Source of the DNA: Hyphomicrobiales bacterium
GTDB taxonomy: Bacteria > Pseudomonadota > Alphaproteobacteria > Rhizobiales > Xanthobacteraceae
Direction of reading: 5' to 3'
Assembly: GCA_003135415.1 (NCBI GenBank)
Contig: PLBP01000007.1
Coordinates: forward strand, 48,494-110,844
Length of the DNA stretch: 62,351 nt
This document shows positions 1-8,501 of the stretch, one piece after another (position 1 is the first letter of the stretch; each line of letters starts with the position of its first letter). Below the pieces are notes generated by a model. That model searched no databases. It was not told the DNA's origin and was given only the letters and a program-made list of their open reading frames with translations. The translations under genes were made by a program, and so were the position numbers.

Positions 1-1563
1 TTCGGCAAGACCGAGGTGGCGTTGCGCGCCGCCTTCATCACCGCCTTTGCCGGCGGCCAGGTCGCGGTCATCGTGCCGACGACCCTCTTGGCGCGCCAGC
101 ACTACCGCACTTTCAGCGAGCGCTTCGCCGGGCTGCCGGTGCAAATCGCGCAACTATCGCGGCTGGTCGCGCCCAAGGATGCGCGGCAGATCAAGAGCGA
201 AATTGCCGAGGGCAAGATCGAGATCGTGATCGGCACCCACGCCCTCCTCGCCAAGGATGTGCGGTTCGCCCATCTCGCCCTCGTCGTCGTCGACGAGGAG
301 CAGCATTTCGGCGTCGCCCATAAGGAGCGCCTGAAGCAGCTCCGTCACGAAGTCCATGTCTTGACGCTCACCGCGACGCCGATCCCGCGCACGCTCTCGC
401 TCGCGCTCGCGGGCGTGCGGGAGTTGTCGATCATCGCGACGCCGCCGGTCGACCGTCTCGCGGTTCGCACCTTCATCACGCCGTTCGATCCGCTTGTCGT
501 GCGCGAGGCGTTGCTGCGCGAGCGCTACCGTGGAGGGCAAGCGTTTTATGTGTGTCCCCGCATCGAGGACATCGCCGGCATCCGCGAATTTCTCGAAAAG
601 AACGTGCCGGAGGTAAAGGTCGCCGTCGCCCACGGCCGGATGCCGGCGCGCGAACTCGAAGACATTATGGGCGCCTTCTATGAGGGAAAATTCGACGTGC
701 TGTTGTCGACGACCATCATCGAGTCGGGCCTCGATATTCCGACCGCGAATACGTTGATCGTGCATCGCGCCGACCGTTTTGGGCTGGCGCAGCTTTATCA
801 ACTGCGCGGACGTGTCGGCCGCTCGAAGACCCGCGCCTATGCGATCCTGACGATGCCGGCCGACAAGCCGGTGACGGCGCAGGCCGAGCGAAGGCTAAAG
901 GTGCTGCAATCGCTCGACAGTCTCGGCGCCGGCTTCGAACTCGCCTCCCACGATCTCGACATTCGAGGCGCCGGAAATCTATTGGGCGAAGAACAGTCCG
1001 GCCACATCCGCGAGGTCGGCTACGAACTCTATCAGGAAATGCTGGCCGAAGCGGTCGCCGCACTCGAGGCGGGCATCGATCAACCGGCCGCCGACAAATG
1101 GTCGCCGCAGATCGCGGCCGGCATTCCCGTGCTCATTCCCGAGGATTATGTGCCCGATCTTGGAGTGCGGCTCGGGCTTTATCGCCGTCTCGCCGATCTC
1201 GAAAGCGACGCCGAGATCGAAGCGGCGGGGGCGGAGCTCGTCGACCGTTTCGGCAAACTGCCGCCGGAGGTCGAGACGCTGCTCAAGGTCGTCGCGATCA
1301 AGGCGCTCTGTCGCCGCGCCAACGTCGAGCGAATCGAAGCCGGCGCCAAGGGCGCGGTGATCGCGCTCCGCGACAACAAGTTCGATAATCCGGAAGGACT
1401 GATCCGCTGGATCGCGGGCAACGCGCCGATCGCCAAAATCCGCCCCGACCAGAAAATCGTCTGGCTTGAAGACTGGCAGGACGCGGGCGAGCGCCTTGCG
1501 GGGGCGCGCGAGCTTCTCGAAAACCTGGTGCGGATCGCGGAGGGCGCGAAGGCTAAAGCATGA
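1..1563 (+). CDS. mfd: Transcription-repair coupling factor Mfd, C-terminal part (5' end outside window)
   Basis: ATP-driven DNA translocase that removes RNA polymerase stalled at lesions and recruits UvrA. The reading frame is open from base 1, which enters inside Walker A (FGKTEVALRAA), so the UvrB-like and polymerase-binding domains lie upstream of the window. Visible are the DEEQ box (about residue 98), the TATPIPRTL motif (about 124), the helicase motifs TTIIESGLDIP and QLRGRVGRS, and the C-terminal TRCF domain. The last codons and the TGA stop lie inside a palindromic repeat (1555-1604), so the C-terminal residues may have been rewritten by it. The family assignment is secure. Confidence 0.97.
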   Translation, partial: FGKTEVALRAAFITAFAGGQVAVIVPTTLLARQHYRTFSERFAGLPVQIAQLSRLVAPKDARQIKSEIAEGKIEIVIGTHALLAKDVRFAHLALVVVDEEQHFGVAHKERLKQLRHEVHVLTLTATPIPRTLSLALAGVRELSIIATPPVDRLAVRTFITPFDPLVVREALLRERYRGGQAFYVCPRIEDIAGIREFLEKNVPEVKVAVAHGRMPARELEDIMGAFYEGKFDVLLSTTIIESGLDIPTANTLIVHRADRFGLAQLYQLRGRVGRSKTRAYAILTMPADKPVTAQAERRLKVLQSLDSLGAGFELASHDLDIRGAGNLLGEEQSGHIREVGYELYQEMLAEAVAALEAGIDQPAADKWSPQIAAGIPVLIPEDYVPDLGVRLGLYRRLADLESDAEIEAAGAELVDRFGKLPPEVETLLKVVAIKALCRRANVERIEAGAKGAVIALRDNKFDNPEGLIRWIAGNAPIAKIRPDQKIVWLEDWQDAGERLAGARELLENLVRIAEGAKAKA

Positions 1564-1604
1564 TCCCGAAAAGTGGGAACCGGTTTTCGGAAAAGATCAT
1601 GCTT
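1555..1604. repeat. Palindromic intergenic repeat, family 1, copy 1
   Basis: A roughly 50-base imperfect palindrome that begins AAGCATGATCCCGAAAA and ends TTCGGAAAAGATCATGCTT. A second, slightly diverged copy lies at 7268-7317. This matches a short dispersed repeat that I recall from Rhizobiales genomes (established knowledge, not searched here). It supplies the stop codon of mfd and can form a hairpin in the transcript, so it may act as a 3' end processing or termination signal. Confidence 0.85.
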
Positions 1605-1611
1605 GCGTAAG

Positions 1612-2256
1612 TCAGGCCGCCTCGGTGAGCGTCTTGTCCATCGCCTCGGTCAGCATATCCGGCGTCTGCGCGCCGGCGACAGCGAAGCGGTTATTGAAGA
1701 TGAAGAACGGCACGCCGGAAATACCGCGCTCGGCGGCGGAGGTGGCGGATTTTTCGATCGCGGCCACATCGCGCTCGCCCGCGAGATCGCGGCGTACGAC
1801 TTCGACATCGAGGCCGCCGGCTTGGGCCGCCAGCAGCAACGTCTCGATCTGGGTGAGATCGGCCCCTTCGCTGAAAAACTGCGAAAATATCTTTTCGACG
1901 ATCGCGCCGGCGCGGCCCGCTTCTTCCGCCCATCCGATCAAGCGGTGCGCATCGAGCGTGTTCGGCTGCCGCGCGATTCGCTCGAAATGGAATTCGATCC
2001 CTTCCTCACGGCCGAGCCGCGATAGCCGCTCATGCGCGGGACGGATGCGCTCGTCGCTGCCGAATTTGCGCGATAGGTAATCGACGCGCGCCATACCCTC
2101 GCGCGGCACGCGCGGATCGAGAAAATAGGGCTGCCAGTGGATTTCGGTTTCGATATCGGGACGGAGTGCAAGCGCGGCTTCGAGACGATGCTTGCCAACG
2201 TAGCACCAGGGGCACACGACGTCGGAAACGACGTCGATCACGACCCGCTTCTTCAT
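1612..2256 (-). CDS. DsbA-family oxidoreductase, FrnE-like
   Basis: A 214-residue thioredoxin-fold protein of the DsbA/FrnE (2-hydroxychromene-2-carboxylate isomerase-related) group. The redox motif CPWC is at residues 15-18, right after the first beta strand. A cis-Pro region appears late in the protein (GVPFFIFNN), as expected for the fold. There is no signal peptide, so it probably acts in the cytoplasm as a dithiol-disulfide oxidoreductase rather than in periplasmic folding. The start ATG is preceded by GGAGG four bases upstream. The natural substrate cannot be told from sequence. It lies just downstream of an ANL-fold gene on the same strand. Confidence 0.88.
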   Translation of the reverse strand: MKKRVVIDVVSDVVCPWCYVGKHRLEAALALRPDIETEIHWQPYFLDPRVPREGMARVDYLSRKFGSDERIRPAHERLSRLGREEGIEFHFERIARQPNTLDAHRLIGWAEEAGRAGAIVEKIFSQFFSEGADLTQIETLLLAAQAGGLDVEVVRRDLAGERDVAAIEKSATSAAERGISGVPFFIFNNRFAVAGAQTPDMLTEAMDKTLTEAA

Positions 2257-2277
2257 GCCGCCTCCATTCGCCTTCGT

Positions 2278-3798
2278 TCAGCCGGCGCGGCGTTCCGCCG
2301 CCCGCGGCCTCACACCCTCGAATATCAGGCGCGATTGGCCCGCCTCGTCAAGTATTTTTCTCGCGGCCGCTGCATCGCTGCTCTCGACCGCGAGCCGCGC
2401 GCCGAGAAGTGAATCGCGCTCGACCTCCAGCGTCGACCCCGGAGAAGTCTTCGCGATCCGCATCGTGAGGTCGTCGACGCCGTAACGCAGACCGCCGATC
2501 GCGATGATTCCATCGGGCGAGGCTTCGATCGCGAGCCCGCTCGATCCGATGGCGTGACAGCGCAAATTCGTCCGCACGAAGCCGTCGAGGTCGAATTCGA
2601 TTTGCGACACCTCGCGCGCGGAGTCGGGGAATACCTTGTCCGGCACCATCGCACCGCGCACGGCGAGCGTGCCGTCGGCAAGCCGTTTCGTTTCGATGAC
2701 GACCGGCGCGTTTGGCGCGTCGGCGGGAGCCCGGGTTTCGCCGATTGGCACCGGCGAAGGCATGATCTTCGCGATCCGCCGCAGCGCCACGAGCCCGATC
2801 TCGCCGAACGACTGAACGTCGACGATTGCCTCGCAATTCGTCTGCGAAAGATCGACGCCGAGGCTTTGCGGTTCGCGATGAACGGCGACAGAGGCTGCGA
2901 AACTCTCGCCGCTCGCCTCCGCAAGCGCCGGCAAGGCGGTCGCGGGCGCCACGAGATGCGCGCCGGCGCTCGCGGCTTGCGCCAACGAGTGCGGCGAATA
3001 GCCGTGCACGAGCGCTAGCGTCCCGCCGGTGAGAAGCCAGGGCACGAAGGCGCTGGCGATTCCGGCGAGCGAAGCGGGCGGCAAGGTCGAGACGATGGTC
3101 TCGCCTGGCGCGATCCGCGCTTCCAGCATCACGGCGCATCCCGCCGCGATCCATTGCGTGTGCGAGCGGCCGACCGCGAAAGCGCCGCGCCGCGAGGCGT
3201 CGAAGGTCGCAATCGCGACTGCATCCCCCGAAGCCATCCGCGCGGCCGAAAGATCGGCCTTTTGTTGCGGGATCGCGGCGTCTAGATCGAGCGGGATCAC
3301 GCCGTCCGGCACGGCGTGGCCGAAGGCGCAGGGAAAGCCCAGCGAAAACAATTCGGCCGCCGCCTCGCAGGCGATCTCCGCCGGCCGCTCGCTGCCGATC
3401 CGCGTCATGGTGACGATCGCGCGCGCGTTGATTTCGCGGAGCGCCGCCACCAGATCCGCGCGCCGCCACAGCATCGGCACCGGTGCCGCCACCAGCCCCG
3501 CGCGCAGAAGTGCTAGGAGCGTGAGCGCTGCCTCGACCGTATTGGGAAGCTGCAGCGCGACCCTCGAGCCTTCGGGCAAGCCGAGCGCGTTCATCTGCGA
3601 AGCTAACCGGTTCACCGCGACATCGGCCTCGGCGTAATTCAGCCGGCGCGGCAGACCGTCGGTGAAGGTAGCGCGGTCGGAAGGATCGGAAAGCGCGAGC
3701 GCGCCGGGCCGCGTCAACACGTTGCGGCGAAAGACGGCATCGAGCGCGACCTTGGGATCGAGCCCGCCTTTGGCAAAATCTGGCGTCCGTTCGCGCAT
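2278..3798 (-). CDS. ANL-superfamily (acyl-CoA synthetase-like) protein with degenerate motifs
   Basis: About 506 residues with the layout of an AMP-dependent synthetase. The N-terminal part is typical: LNYAEADVAVNRLA, then GSRVALQLPNTVEAALTLLALLRAGLV. The ATP-binding P-loop normally written TSGTTGxPKG is not recognisable; the matching stretch reads ATFDASRRGAFAVGRSH. The usual YGxTE motif appears only as SFGEIG, and the C-terminal part has no clear catalytic lysine. The start ATG at 3798 overlaps the TGA of the upstream yejA-like gene by one base, which argues for translational coupling and against a longer N-terminus. The fold is fairly sure; activity is doubtful. Confidence 0.75.
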   Translation of the reverse strand: MRERTPDFAKGGLDPKVALDAVFRRNVLTRPGALALSDPSDRATFTDGLPRRLNYAEADVAVNRLASQMNALGLPEGSRVALQLPNTVEAALTLLALLRAGLVAAPVPMLWRRADLVAALREINARAIVTMTRIGSERPAEIACEAAAELFSLGFPCAFGHAVPDGVIPLDLDAAIPQQKADLSAARMASGDAVAIATFDASRRGAFAVGRSHTQWIAAGCAVMLEARIAPGETIVSTLPPASLAGIASAFVPWLLTGGTLALVHGYSPHSLAQAASAGAHLVAPATALPALAEASGESFAASVAVHREPQSLGVDLSQTNCEAIVDVQSFGEIGLVALRRIAKIMPSPVPIGETRAPADAPNAPVVIETKRLADGTLAVRGAMVPDKVFPDSAREVSQIEFDLDGFVRTNLRCHAIGSSGLAIEASPDGIIAIGGLRYGVDDLTMRIAKTSPGSTLEVERDSLLGARLAVESSDAAAARKILDEAGQSRLIFEGVRPRAAERRAG

Positions 3799-5645
3799 CA
3801 GCGCTTGTCCATGGGTCTCGTTTGCGACGATTCGGGCACTCTCCACCAGCTTTCGATCATCGGCCCGGTAAGCGGCGGCGTGATGGGCCGCCCGATCCAC
3901 GGCCAGCGCGCAATCCATATTTCCGGCAGGTGAAAGAGCGGAACGACATAGATGCCCGACATCAATATCCGGTCGAGCACGCGCACGGCGGCCACCAACT
4001 CATCGCGCGAGCGAGCGGCGATAATCGCCGTGATCATCGCGTCGATCGCTTTCGACTTCGCCCCCATGTAATTACGCGTGCCCGGCACGTCGGCACTGGC
4101 GGAGCCGAAATAGAAATTCTGCTCGTTGCCGGGCGAGAGCGACTGCTGCCAAGTATAGGGCATCATGTCGAAGTCATAGGTTTGGCGCCGCCGTTCGAAT
4201 TGCGTGCCGTCGACGAAGCGCACGCCGGCGGTAATCCCGGCGCGCCGCAGCATCGTGGCAAAGCCGAGCGCGAGCCGCTCTTCGTCACGGCTCGAAACCA
4301 TGATTTCGAAACGCAGCGGCTCGTTATCCGCGCGCGCGACGAGCGCGCTGTCGCGCAACACCCAGCCCGCTTCAGTGAATAGATCGAGCGCACGCTTGAG
4401 CCGCGCCCGGTCGCGGCCCGATCCGTCGGACACCGGCGGCTGGTAGCGGCCCTCCAACACGTCGGGCGCGACCGCATCGGGGAAGGGGACAAGCAGCGCG
4501 CGCTCCCGCTCGTCCACCGGCAGGTCACGGGCGGAGAGTTCGGAAGCCTCGAAAAAACTCGCCGTCCGCCGGTAGGCGCCGTAATAGAGTTTGGCGTTCG
4601 CCCATTCGAAATCGAACAATTCCACGATCGCCGCCCGCACGCGCGGATCGGAAAAGATCGGACGCCGGGTATTGAAGACAAAGCCGAGCATTGGCCGCGG
4701 CTCGCCGCTCACCGCGCTTTCGCGCACGAGCCCAAGCGTGCGCGCGGCGGGAAAGTCGTATTGCGCCGTCCAGCGGCCGGGGTCGGTCTCGAAGCGCACG
4801 TCGTAGAGCTGGCGCTTGAAGGCCTCGAACCAGGTGTTGGCGTCGCGATAATAGTCGAGCTTTAGCTCGTCGAAATTATAGAGCCCGCGATTGACCGCGA
4901 GATCGCGTCCCCAATAATCGGGGTTACGCTTGAAGGTGACGCTCTCGCCCACTTTCGCCTCGGCGATCCGATAGGGCCCGCTGCCGAGGAGCGGCTTCAG
5001 CCCCGTCTCCTCGAAGTGCTCGGCGTCGACCGCATGTGCGGGCAAGATCGGCATCAGGCCGAGGATCAAGGGTAATTCGCGGTCGGCGGTGTCAGCGAAT
5101 TCAAACCGCACCGCGCGCTCGCCGACTTTTTCCGCGCGCGTCACCTTGCCGTAATAGTAGCGGTGGTTTGGGCGTCCCTTGTCGCGCAAGAGCTGCCAGG
5201 AAAACAGCACGTCGTCGGCGCCGACCGGTTTTCCGTCCGAAAAGCGCGCGCGCGGATCGAGATAAAAGGTGACAAAGCTACGCGCATCGTCGGTTTCGAC
5301 TTTTTCGGCGAGTAGGCCGTAAAGCGTGAAGGGTTCGTCCTGCCCGCGCGCGAGCAGGCTCTCGACCACGTAGTTTCGCACCTGCTGCACGGCCGTGCCG
5401 CGCACGATCAAGGGGTTGAGGCTGTCGAAAGAGCCGAGCAGGCCGAGCGTCAGCCGATCGCCCTTAGGCGCATCCGGATTGACGTAGCGGAAATGGTCGA
5501 AGCCCGCGGGATAAAGCGGCTCGCCCTGCATCGCCAGCGCGTGCCGGGGCTCGGCGCTACCGCTCGATGGGAGGAAAAGAAAAAAACCGATCGCGGCGAG
5601 TGCCGCAGAAATCACACGACGTCCCGGCATGCGGCCAACCGGCAC
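3798..5645 (-). CDS. Periplasmic oligopeptide-binding protein, SBP family 5, YejA-like
   Basis: A 615-residue extracellular solute-binding protein. Residues 1-31 form a signal peptide ending at GSAEP. The N-terminal mature region (HALAMQGEPLYPAGF, then FRYVNPDAPKGD) is typical of the YejA branch that feeds peptides to the YejBEF ABC transporter. The start is GTG at 5645, chosen because GGAGGAA lies seven bases upstream; an internal ATG at 5630 lacks this. No permease or ATPase genes adjoin it in the window, so it either works with a transporter encoded elsewhere or has been recruited to another role. The next gene on the same strand is the ANL-like gene, overlapping by one base. Confidence 0.9.
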   Translation of the reverse strand: MPVGRMPGRRVISAALAAIGFFLFLPSSGSAEPRHALAMQGEPLYPAGFDHFRYVNPDAPKGDRLTLGLLGSFDSLNPLIVRGTAVQQVRNYVVESLLARGQDEPFTLYGLLAEKVETDDARSFVTFYLDPRARFSDGKPVGADDVLFSWQLLRDKGRPNHRYYYGKVTRAEKVGERAVRFEFADTADRELPLILGLMPILPAHAVDAEHFEETGLKPLLGSGPYRIAEAKVGESVTFKRNPDYWGRDLAVNRGLYNFDELKLDYYRDANTWFEAFKRQLYDVRFETDPGRWTAQYDFPAARTLGLVRESAVSGEPRPMLGFVFNTRRPIFSDPRVRAAIVELFDFEWANAKLYYGAYRRTASFFEASELSARDLPVDERERALLVPFPDAVAPDVLEGRYQPPVSDGSGRDRARLKRALDLFTEAGWVLRDSALVARADNEPLRFEIMVSSRDEERLALGFATMLRRAGITAGVRFVDGTQFERRRQTYDFDMMPYTWQQSLSPGNEQNFYFGSASADVPGTRNYMGAKSKAIDAMITAIIAARSRDELVAAVRVLDRILMSGIYVVPLFHLPEIWIARWPWIGRPITPPLTGPMIESWWRVPESSQTRPMDKR

Positions 5646-5865
5646 TGGGCTTCCTCCGGTTCAGCGAAATCGACCGATTCGCGGAGGAGGGAACGATACC
5701 ATAGGCGAACGCGAGACTTTGCTTTGGGCTCGGCCCATGCCACTCTCTTGCCTCAATTGCCGTCGACAGCATCGAATTCCAGCGCGGCCTTCAGGTTCGC
5801 GCGAACGACAACCATCCATCACACGGTCGCGGGGCGGCTTGAGCCTAGTCTTAAGGGGAGTCTTG

Positions 5866-6639
5866 ATGAAACTTCGCATGTCCTTCGCACCGAGAGGTGC
5901 CGTGCGCCGCGCAGCCGGTCTCGCCGCTCTCTTCGTCTTCGCGTTTTCGGCCGACGCCTTCGCGCAAACGCCGCCGCCCGCTGCGCCCAAGGCTTCACCC
6001 CAGCAGACGCAGCCGAAACAGCCGGCGCCCAAGACGCCGGCTCAGGCACAGCCAGCTCCCGCGCAAGGGCAGCCACAGCAAGTGCAATCGCAGCCGGCCG
6101 GCAGCATCGCGACGCCCTGGACCAAACGTTGCGCCGACGATCCGCAATCGAAGAAGCAGGTGTGCGAAATCAGTCAGGCGCAGATCGCCGAGACCGGGCA
6201 GTTCCTGATGTCGGCGAGTTTCGCCGAGCTTCCCGACAATCCGAACAGAGTTTTCCGCGTCGTGGCGCCGCTCGGCATGCTGATCCAGCCGGGCATCCGG
6301 GTGCTGATCGACGGCTCGGCGCTGCAAAGCGAGCTGCCCTACACCGCTTGCGTCGCGCCACCCAATCAGGCACCCGTCTGCATCGTCGAGGTCTCGGTCG
6401 ACCAGAACTTCATCAATGCGCTGAAGAAGTCGCAGGAGATGTGGGTGCAGGTCATCACGGCGCAGGCGCCGCCGCGTACCATTCACTTTATTTTCCCGAC
6501 CAAGGAATTCGCCAAGGTCTATGACGGCCCGGCGATGGACCTCAAGGCGATGGAAGATCAACGCAAGAAGATGCAGGAAAAACTGCAAAAAGCCGCCGAC
6601 GACGCCCGCATCGAGCGCGAGAAGCAGCAAAAGCAGTAA
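5866..6639 (+). CDS. Invasion-associated locus B (IalB) family protein
   Basis: A 257-residue secreted protein. A signal peptide ends at DAFAQ (about residue 31). It is followed by a 45-residue Pro/Gln/Ala-rich linker and then the IalB domain, with the conserved start PWTKRC, a second Cys in KQVC, and the region VAPLGMLIQPGIRV. The C-terminal 30 residues are charged and likely helical (MEDQRKKMQEKLQKAADDAR). IalB was named in Bartonella, but the family is widespread in harmless Rhizobiales, so no virulence role is implied. The start ATG has AAGGGGAG five bases upstream. A strong terminator follows at 6668. Confidence 0.88.
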   Translation: MKLRMSFAPRGAVRRAAGLAALFVFAFSADAFAQTPPPAAPKASPQQTQPKQPAPKTPAQAQPAPAQGQPQQVQSQPAGSIATPWTKRCADDPQSKKQVCEISQAQIAETGQFLMSASFAELPDNPNRVFRVVAPLGMLIQPGIRVLIDGSALQSELPYTACVAPPNQAPVCIVEVSVDQNFINALKKSQEMWVQVITAQAPPRTIHFIFPTKEFAKVYDGPAMDLKAMEDQRKKMQEKLQKAADDARIEREKQQKQ

Positions 6640-6667
6640 TCACTACGGGGCGATCCCGGAATATCGG

Positions 6668-6702
6668 AACGGCGCGCGGGTCTCGCGCGCCGTTTTATTT
6701 TT
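6668..6702 (+). terminator. Rho-independent terminator after the IalB-family gene
   Basis: An 11-base perfect stem (AACGGCGCGCG pairing with CGCGCGCCGTT) with a five-base loop, followed by TTATTTTT. It starts 28 bases after the IalB stop codon. The strand follows from the position of the T tract. Confidence 0.9.
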
Positions 6703-6703
6703 A

Positions 6704-6779
6704 CTGGTGTCCCGATTCCGAAGTTCGTAAATCCTCGCAGCACACTCTCGTACGAACTTCGGAATCAAAGGGACACTAG
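6704..6779. repeat. Long imperfect palindrome A of a twin pair
   Basis: The left arm CTGGTGTCCCGATTCCGAAG continues TTCGTA, and the right arm at 6751-6779 is its reverse complement except for a three-base insertion (TTT) in the right arm. The loop is about 21 bases. The reverse complement of this element aligns with element B at 6791-6870, so the two are inverted copies of one sequence. Confidence 0.88.
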
Positions 6780-6790
6780 CTACTCTATAG

Positions 6791-6870
6791 CTCTAGTGCC
6801 CCCTTTGAACCCGAAGTTCGCAATCGCCCTCGCGGCACGGTGTGTGCGAACTTCGGGTTCGGGGCACTAA
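6791..6870. repeat. Long imperfect palindrome B of a twin pair
   Basis: The left arm starts TAGTGCCCCCTTTGAACCCG and the right arm ends CGGGTTCGGGGCACTAA. It has the same design as element A in the opposite orientation, with the same extra three to four bases only in the arm facing A. Where A has GATTCC, B has GAACCC, and both arms of each element change together, so base pairing is preserved. The right arm runs into the hspQ stop codon (TAG, 6867-6869 on the minus strand). Confidence 0.88.
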
Positions 6871-7202
6871 TGCACTTGCCGGTCGCGCGCCCGGTAGGCG
6901 CCGTTGCCGTCGGCGTAGAACCGTTCCTCAAGCTCCGGGTGGCGCAGCGGCTCGCCGGAAGTGTCGGGCAGCAAGTTCTGCTCCGACACATAGGCGATAT
7001 ATTCGCTTTCCGCGTTCTCGGCGAGCAGGTGGTAGAAAGGCTGGTCCTTCGTGGGCCGGATTTCTTCCGGGATCGAAAGATACCACTCCTCGGTATTATT
7101 GAACGACGGGTCGATGTCGAAGACCACGCCGCGGAACGGAAACACGCGGTGGCGAACGACCTGCCCGATTCGATATTTTGCGTGGCGGCTTTTGGTGTTC
7201 AT
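6867..7202 (-). CDS. hspQ: Heat-shock protein HspQ / hemimethylated-DNA-binding YccV-like
   Basis: A 111-residue protein matching the HspQ (YccV) family along its whole length: an opening KYRIGQVVRHRVFPFRGVV, then the conserved DIDPSF and WYLSIP segments, PTKDQPFYHLLAE, and an AYVSEQNLL end. In enterobacteria this protein acts as a specificity factor for Lon protease and can bind hemimethylated DNA (family knowledge). It is a single-gene unit here, flanked by palindromic repeats on both sides. Its stop codon is formed by the end of palindrome B. Identification is confident; the physiological role in this organism is inferred. Confidence 0.92.
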   Translation of the reverse strand: MNTKSRHAKYRIGQVVRHRVFPFRGVVFDIDPSFNNTEEWYLSIPEEIRPTKDQPFYHLLAENAESEYIAYVSEQNLLPDTSGEPLRHPELEERFYADGNGAYRARDRQVH

Positions 7203-7267
7203 GGCGCACCCTTACCGCCCCCAATATAGGGGAAAACTCGCCGCCAATCACGGCGGATTTCGGGTTT

Positions 7268-7317
7268 AAAGCATAATCCCGAAAGGTGGAAACCGGCTTT
7301 CGGAAAAGATCATGCTC
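7268..7317. repeat. Palindromic intergenic repeat, family 1, copy 2
   Basis: A diverged copy of the repeat at 1555-1604 (AAAGCATAATCCCGAAA to AAAAGATCATGCTC), about 85 to 90 percent identical by eye. It ends at the base before the stop codon of the malyl-CoA lyase gene (CTA at 7318-7320), so again the repeat sits exactly at a 3' gene end. Confidence 0.85.
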
Positions 7318-8358
7318 CTAGAGGCCGTAGAGGTTCTTGCGCGCGGGGTCCTTGGCGGAAACGAGCTTGGCGAGATCGACCATCACCTTCGCCTGCTTCC
7401 ATGTGGCGTCGTCCTGCATCTTGCCGTCGACCATGCCGACGCCGGTGCCGTCAGACATGGCGGCGAGAATCTTCTTCGCGAATGCGACCTCAGCGGGGTC
7501 GGGGCTAAAGACGCGCTTGGCGACCTCGACCTGGTTGGGATGCAGCGACCAAGCGCCGAGACAGCCTTGCAGGAAGGCATTGCGGAACTGCACCTCGCAG
7601 CCTTCGAGGTCGGCGATGTCGCCGAACGGGCCGTAGAAGGGTTTGATGCCGTTGGCGGCGCAGGCATCGACCATGCGGCCGATCGAATAGTGCCAGAGAT
7701 CCTGCTGTGCGCTCGGCCGCGCGCCACCACTGCCAGGATCGGCGATTACCTTGTATTCCGGGTGGCCGCCGCCGACGCGCGTCGTCTTCATGCCGCGCGA
7801 AGCGGCAAGATCGGCGGGACCGAAGCTCATGCCGTGCATGCGCGGCGAGGAGGAGGCGATCTGATCGACGTTCATCACGCCTTCGGCGGTCTCCAGGATC
7901 GCGTGAATGAGAATCGGCTTTTTAATTCCGCGCTTCGCTTCGAGCTGCGCGAGCAACTGATCTAGATAGTGCACGTCCCACGGACCCTCGACCTTGGGCA
8001 GCATGATCACATCGAGCTTGTCGCCGACTTCGCTCACGATCTCGATGATGTCGTCGAGTGCCCAGGGGCTCGCGAGCGAGTTGATGCGCGTCCAGAGGCC
8101 CGTGGTGCCGAAGGCGTTCTTCTTCGCCATCTCGATGAAGCCCTTGCGCGCGGCGTCCTTGGCATCGGCCGGAATCGCGTCCTCGAGATTGCCGAGAATG
8201 ACGTCGACGTCCTTGATGATGTCGCCGACGCGCGCGCGAACTTTTTCGTTATGTGCCGGCACGAAGTGGATCACGCGCTCGAGCCGCACCGACAATTCGC
8301 GCATCGGCGCGGGCGCGCCGAGGGCGAGCGGGCGGAAGAAATTACGGGGAAGTTTCAT
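7318..8358 (-). CDS. mcl: L-malyl-CoA / beta-methylmalyl-CoA lyase
   Basis: A 346-residue HpcH/HpaI aldolase of the citrate lyase beta superfamily. It starts [16 protein letters not shown], which is characteristic of the alphaproteobacterial malyl-CoA lyases that cleave malyl-CoA to acetyl-CoA and glyoxylate, or beta-methylmalyl-CoA to propionyl-CoA and glyoxylate. Conserved pieces include [29 protein letters not shown] (metal-binding Glu), [13 protein letters not shown] and [11 protein letters not shown]. The enzyme belongs to the ethylmalonyl-CoA, serine or 3-hydroxypropionate pathways (family knowledge), but no other gene of those routes is in the window. A CoA-transferase lies 1.1 kb away on the other strand. 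Confidence 0.92.
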   Translation of the reverse strand: MKLPRNFFRPLALGAPAPMRELSVRLERVIHFVPAHNEKVRARVGDIIKDVDVILGNLEDAIPADAKDAARKGFIEMAKKNAFGTTGLWTRINSLASPWALDDIIEIVSEVGDKLDVIMLPKVEGPWDVHYLDQLLAQLEAKRGIKKPILIHAILETAEGVMNVDQIASSSPRMHGMSFGPADLAASRGMKTTRVGGGHPEYKVIADPGSGGARPSAQQDLWHYSIGRMVDACAANGIKPFYGPFGDIADLEGCEVQFRNAFLQGCLGAWSLHPNQVEVAKRVFSPDPAEVAFAKKILAAMSDGTGVGMVDGKMQDDATWKQAKVMVDLAKLVSAKDPARKNLYGL

Positions 8359-8501
8359 CGGCGAATTCCGGCTTCGGTCGGAAAGGGTTTAACCGAGGCG
8401 GGGCGTTTCGCCTAGCCGCGCCTTGGTCGAAGGACCAATCTGCTCACGGATTGACCAATCGAGCGCGCGTCGTTACCAAGCCGCGCTTCGCGAGCCTTTT
8501 C

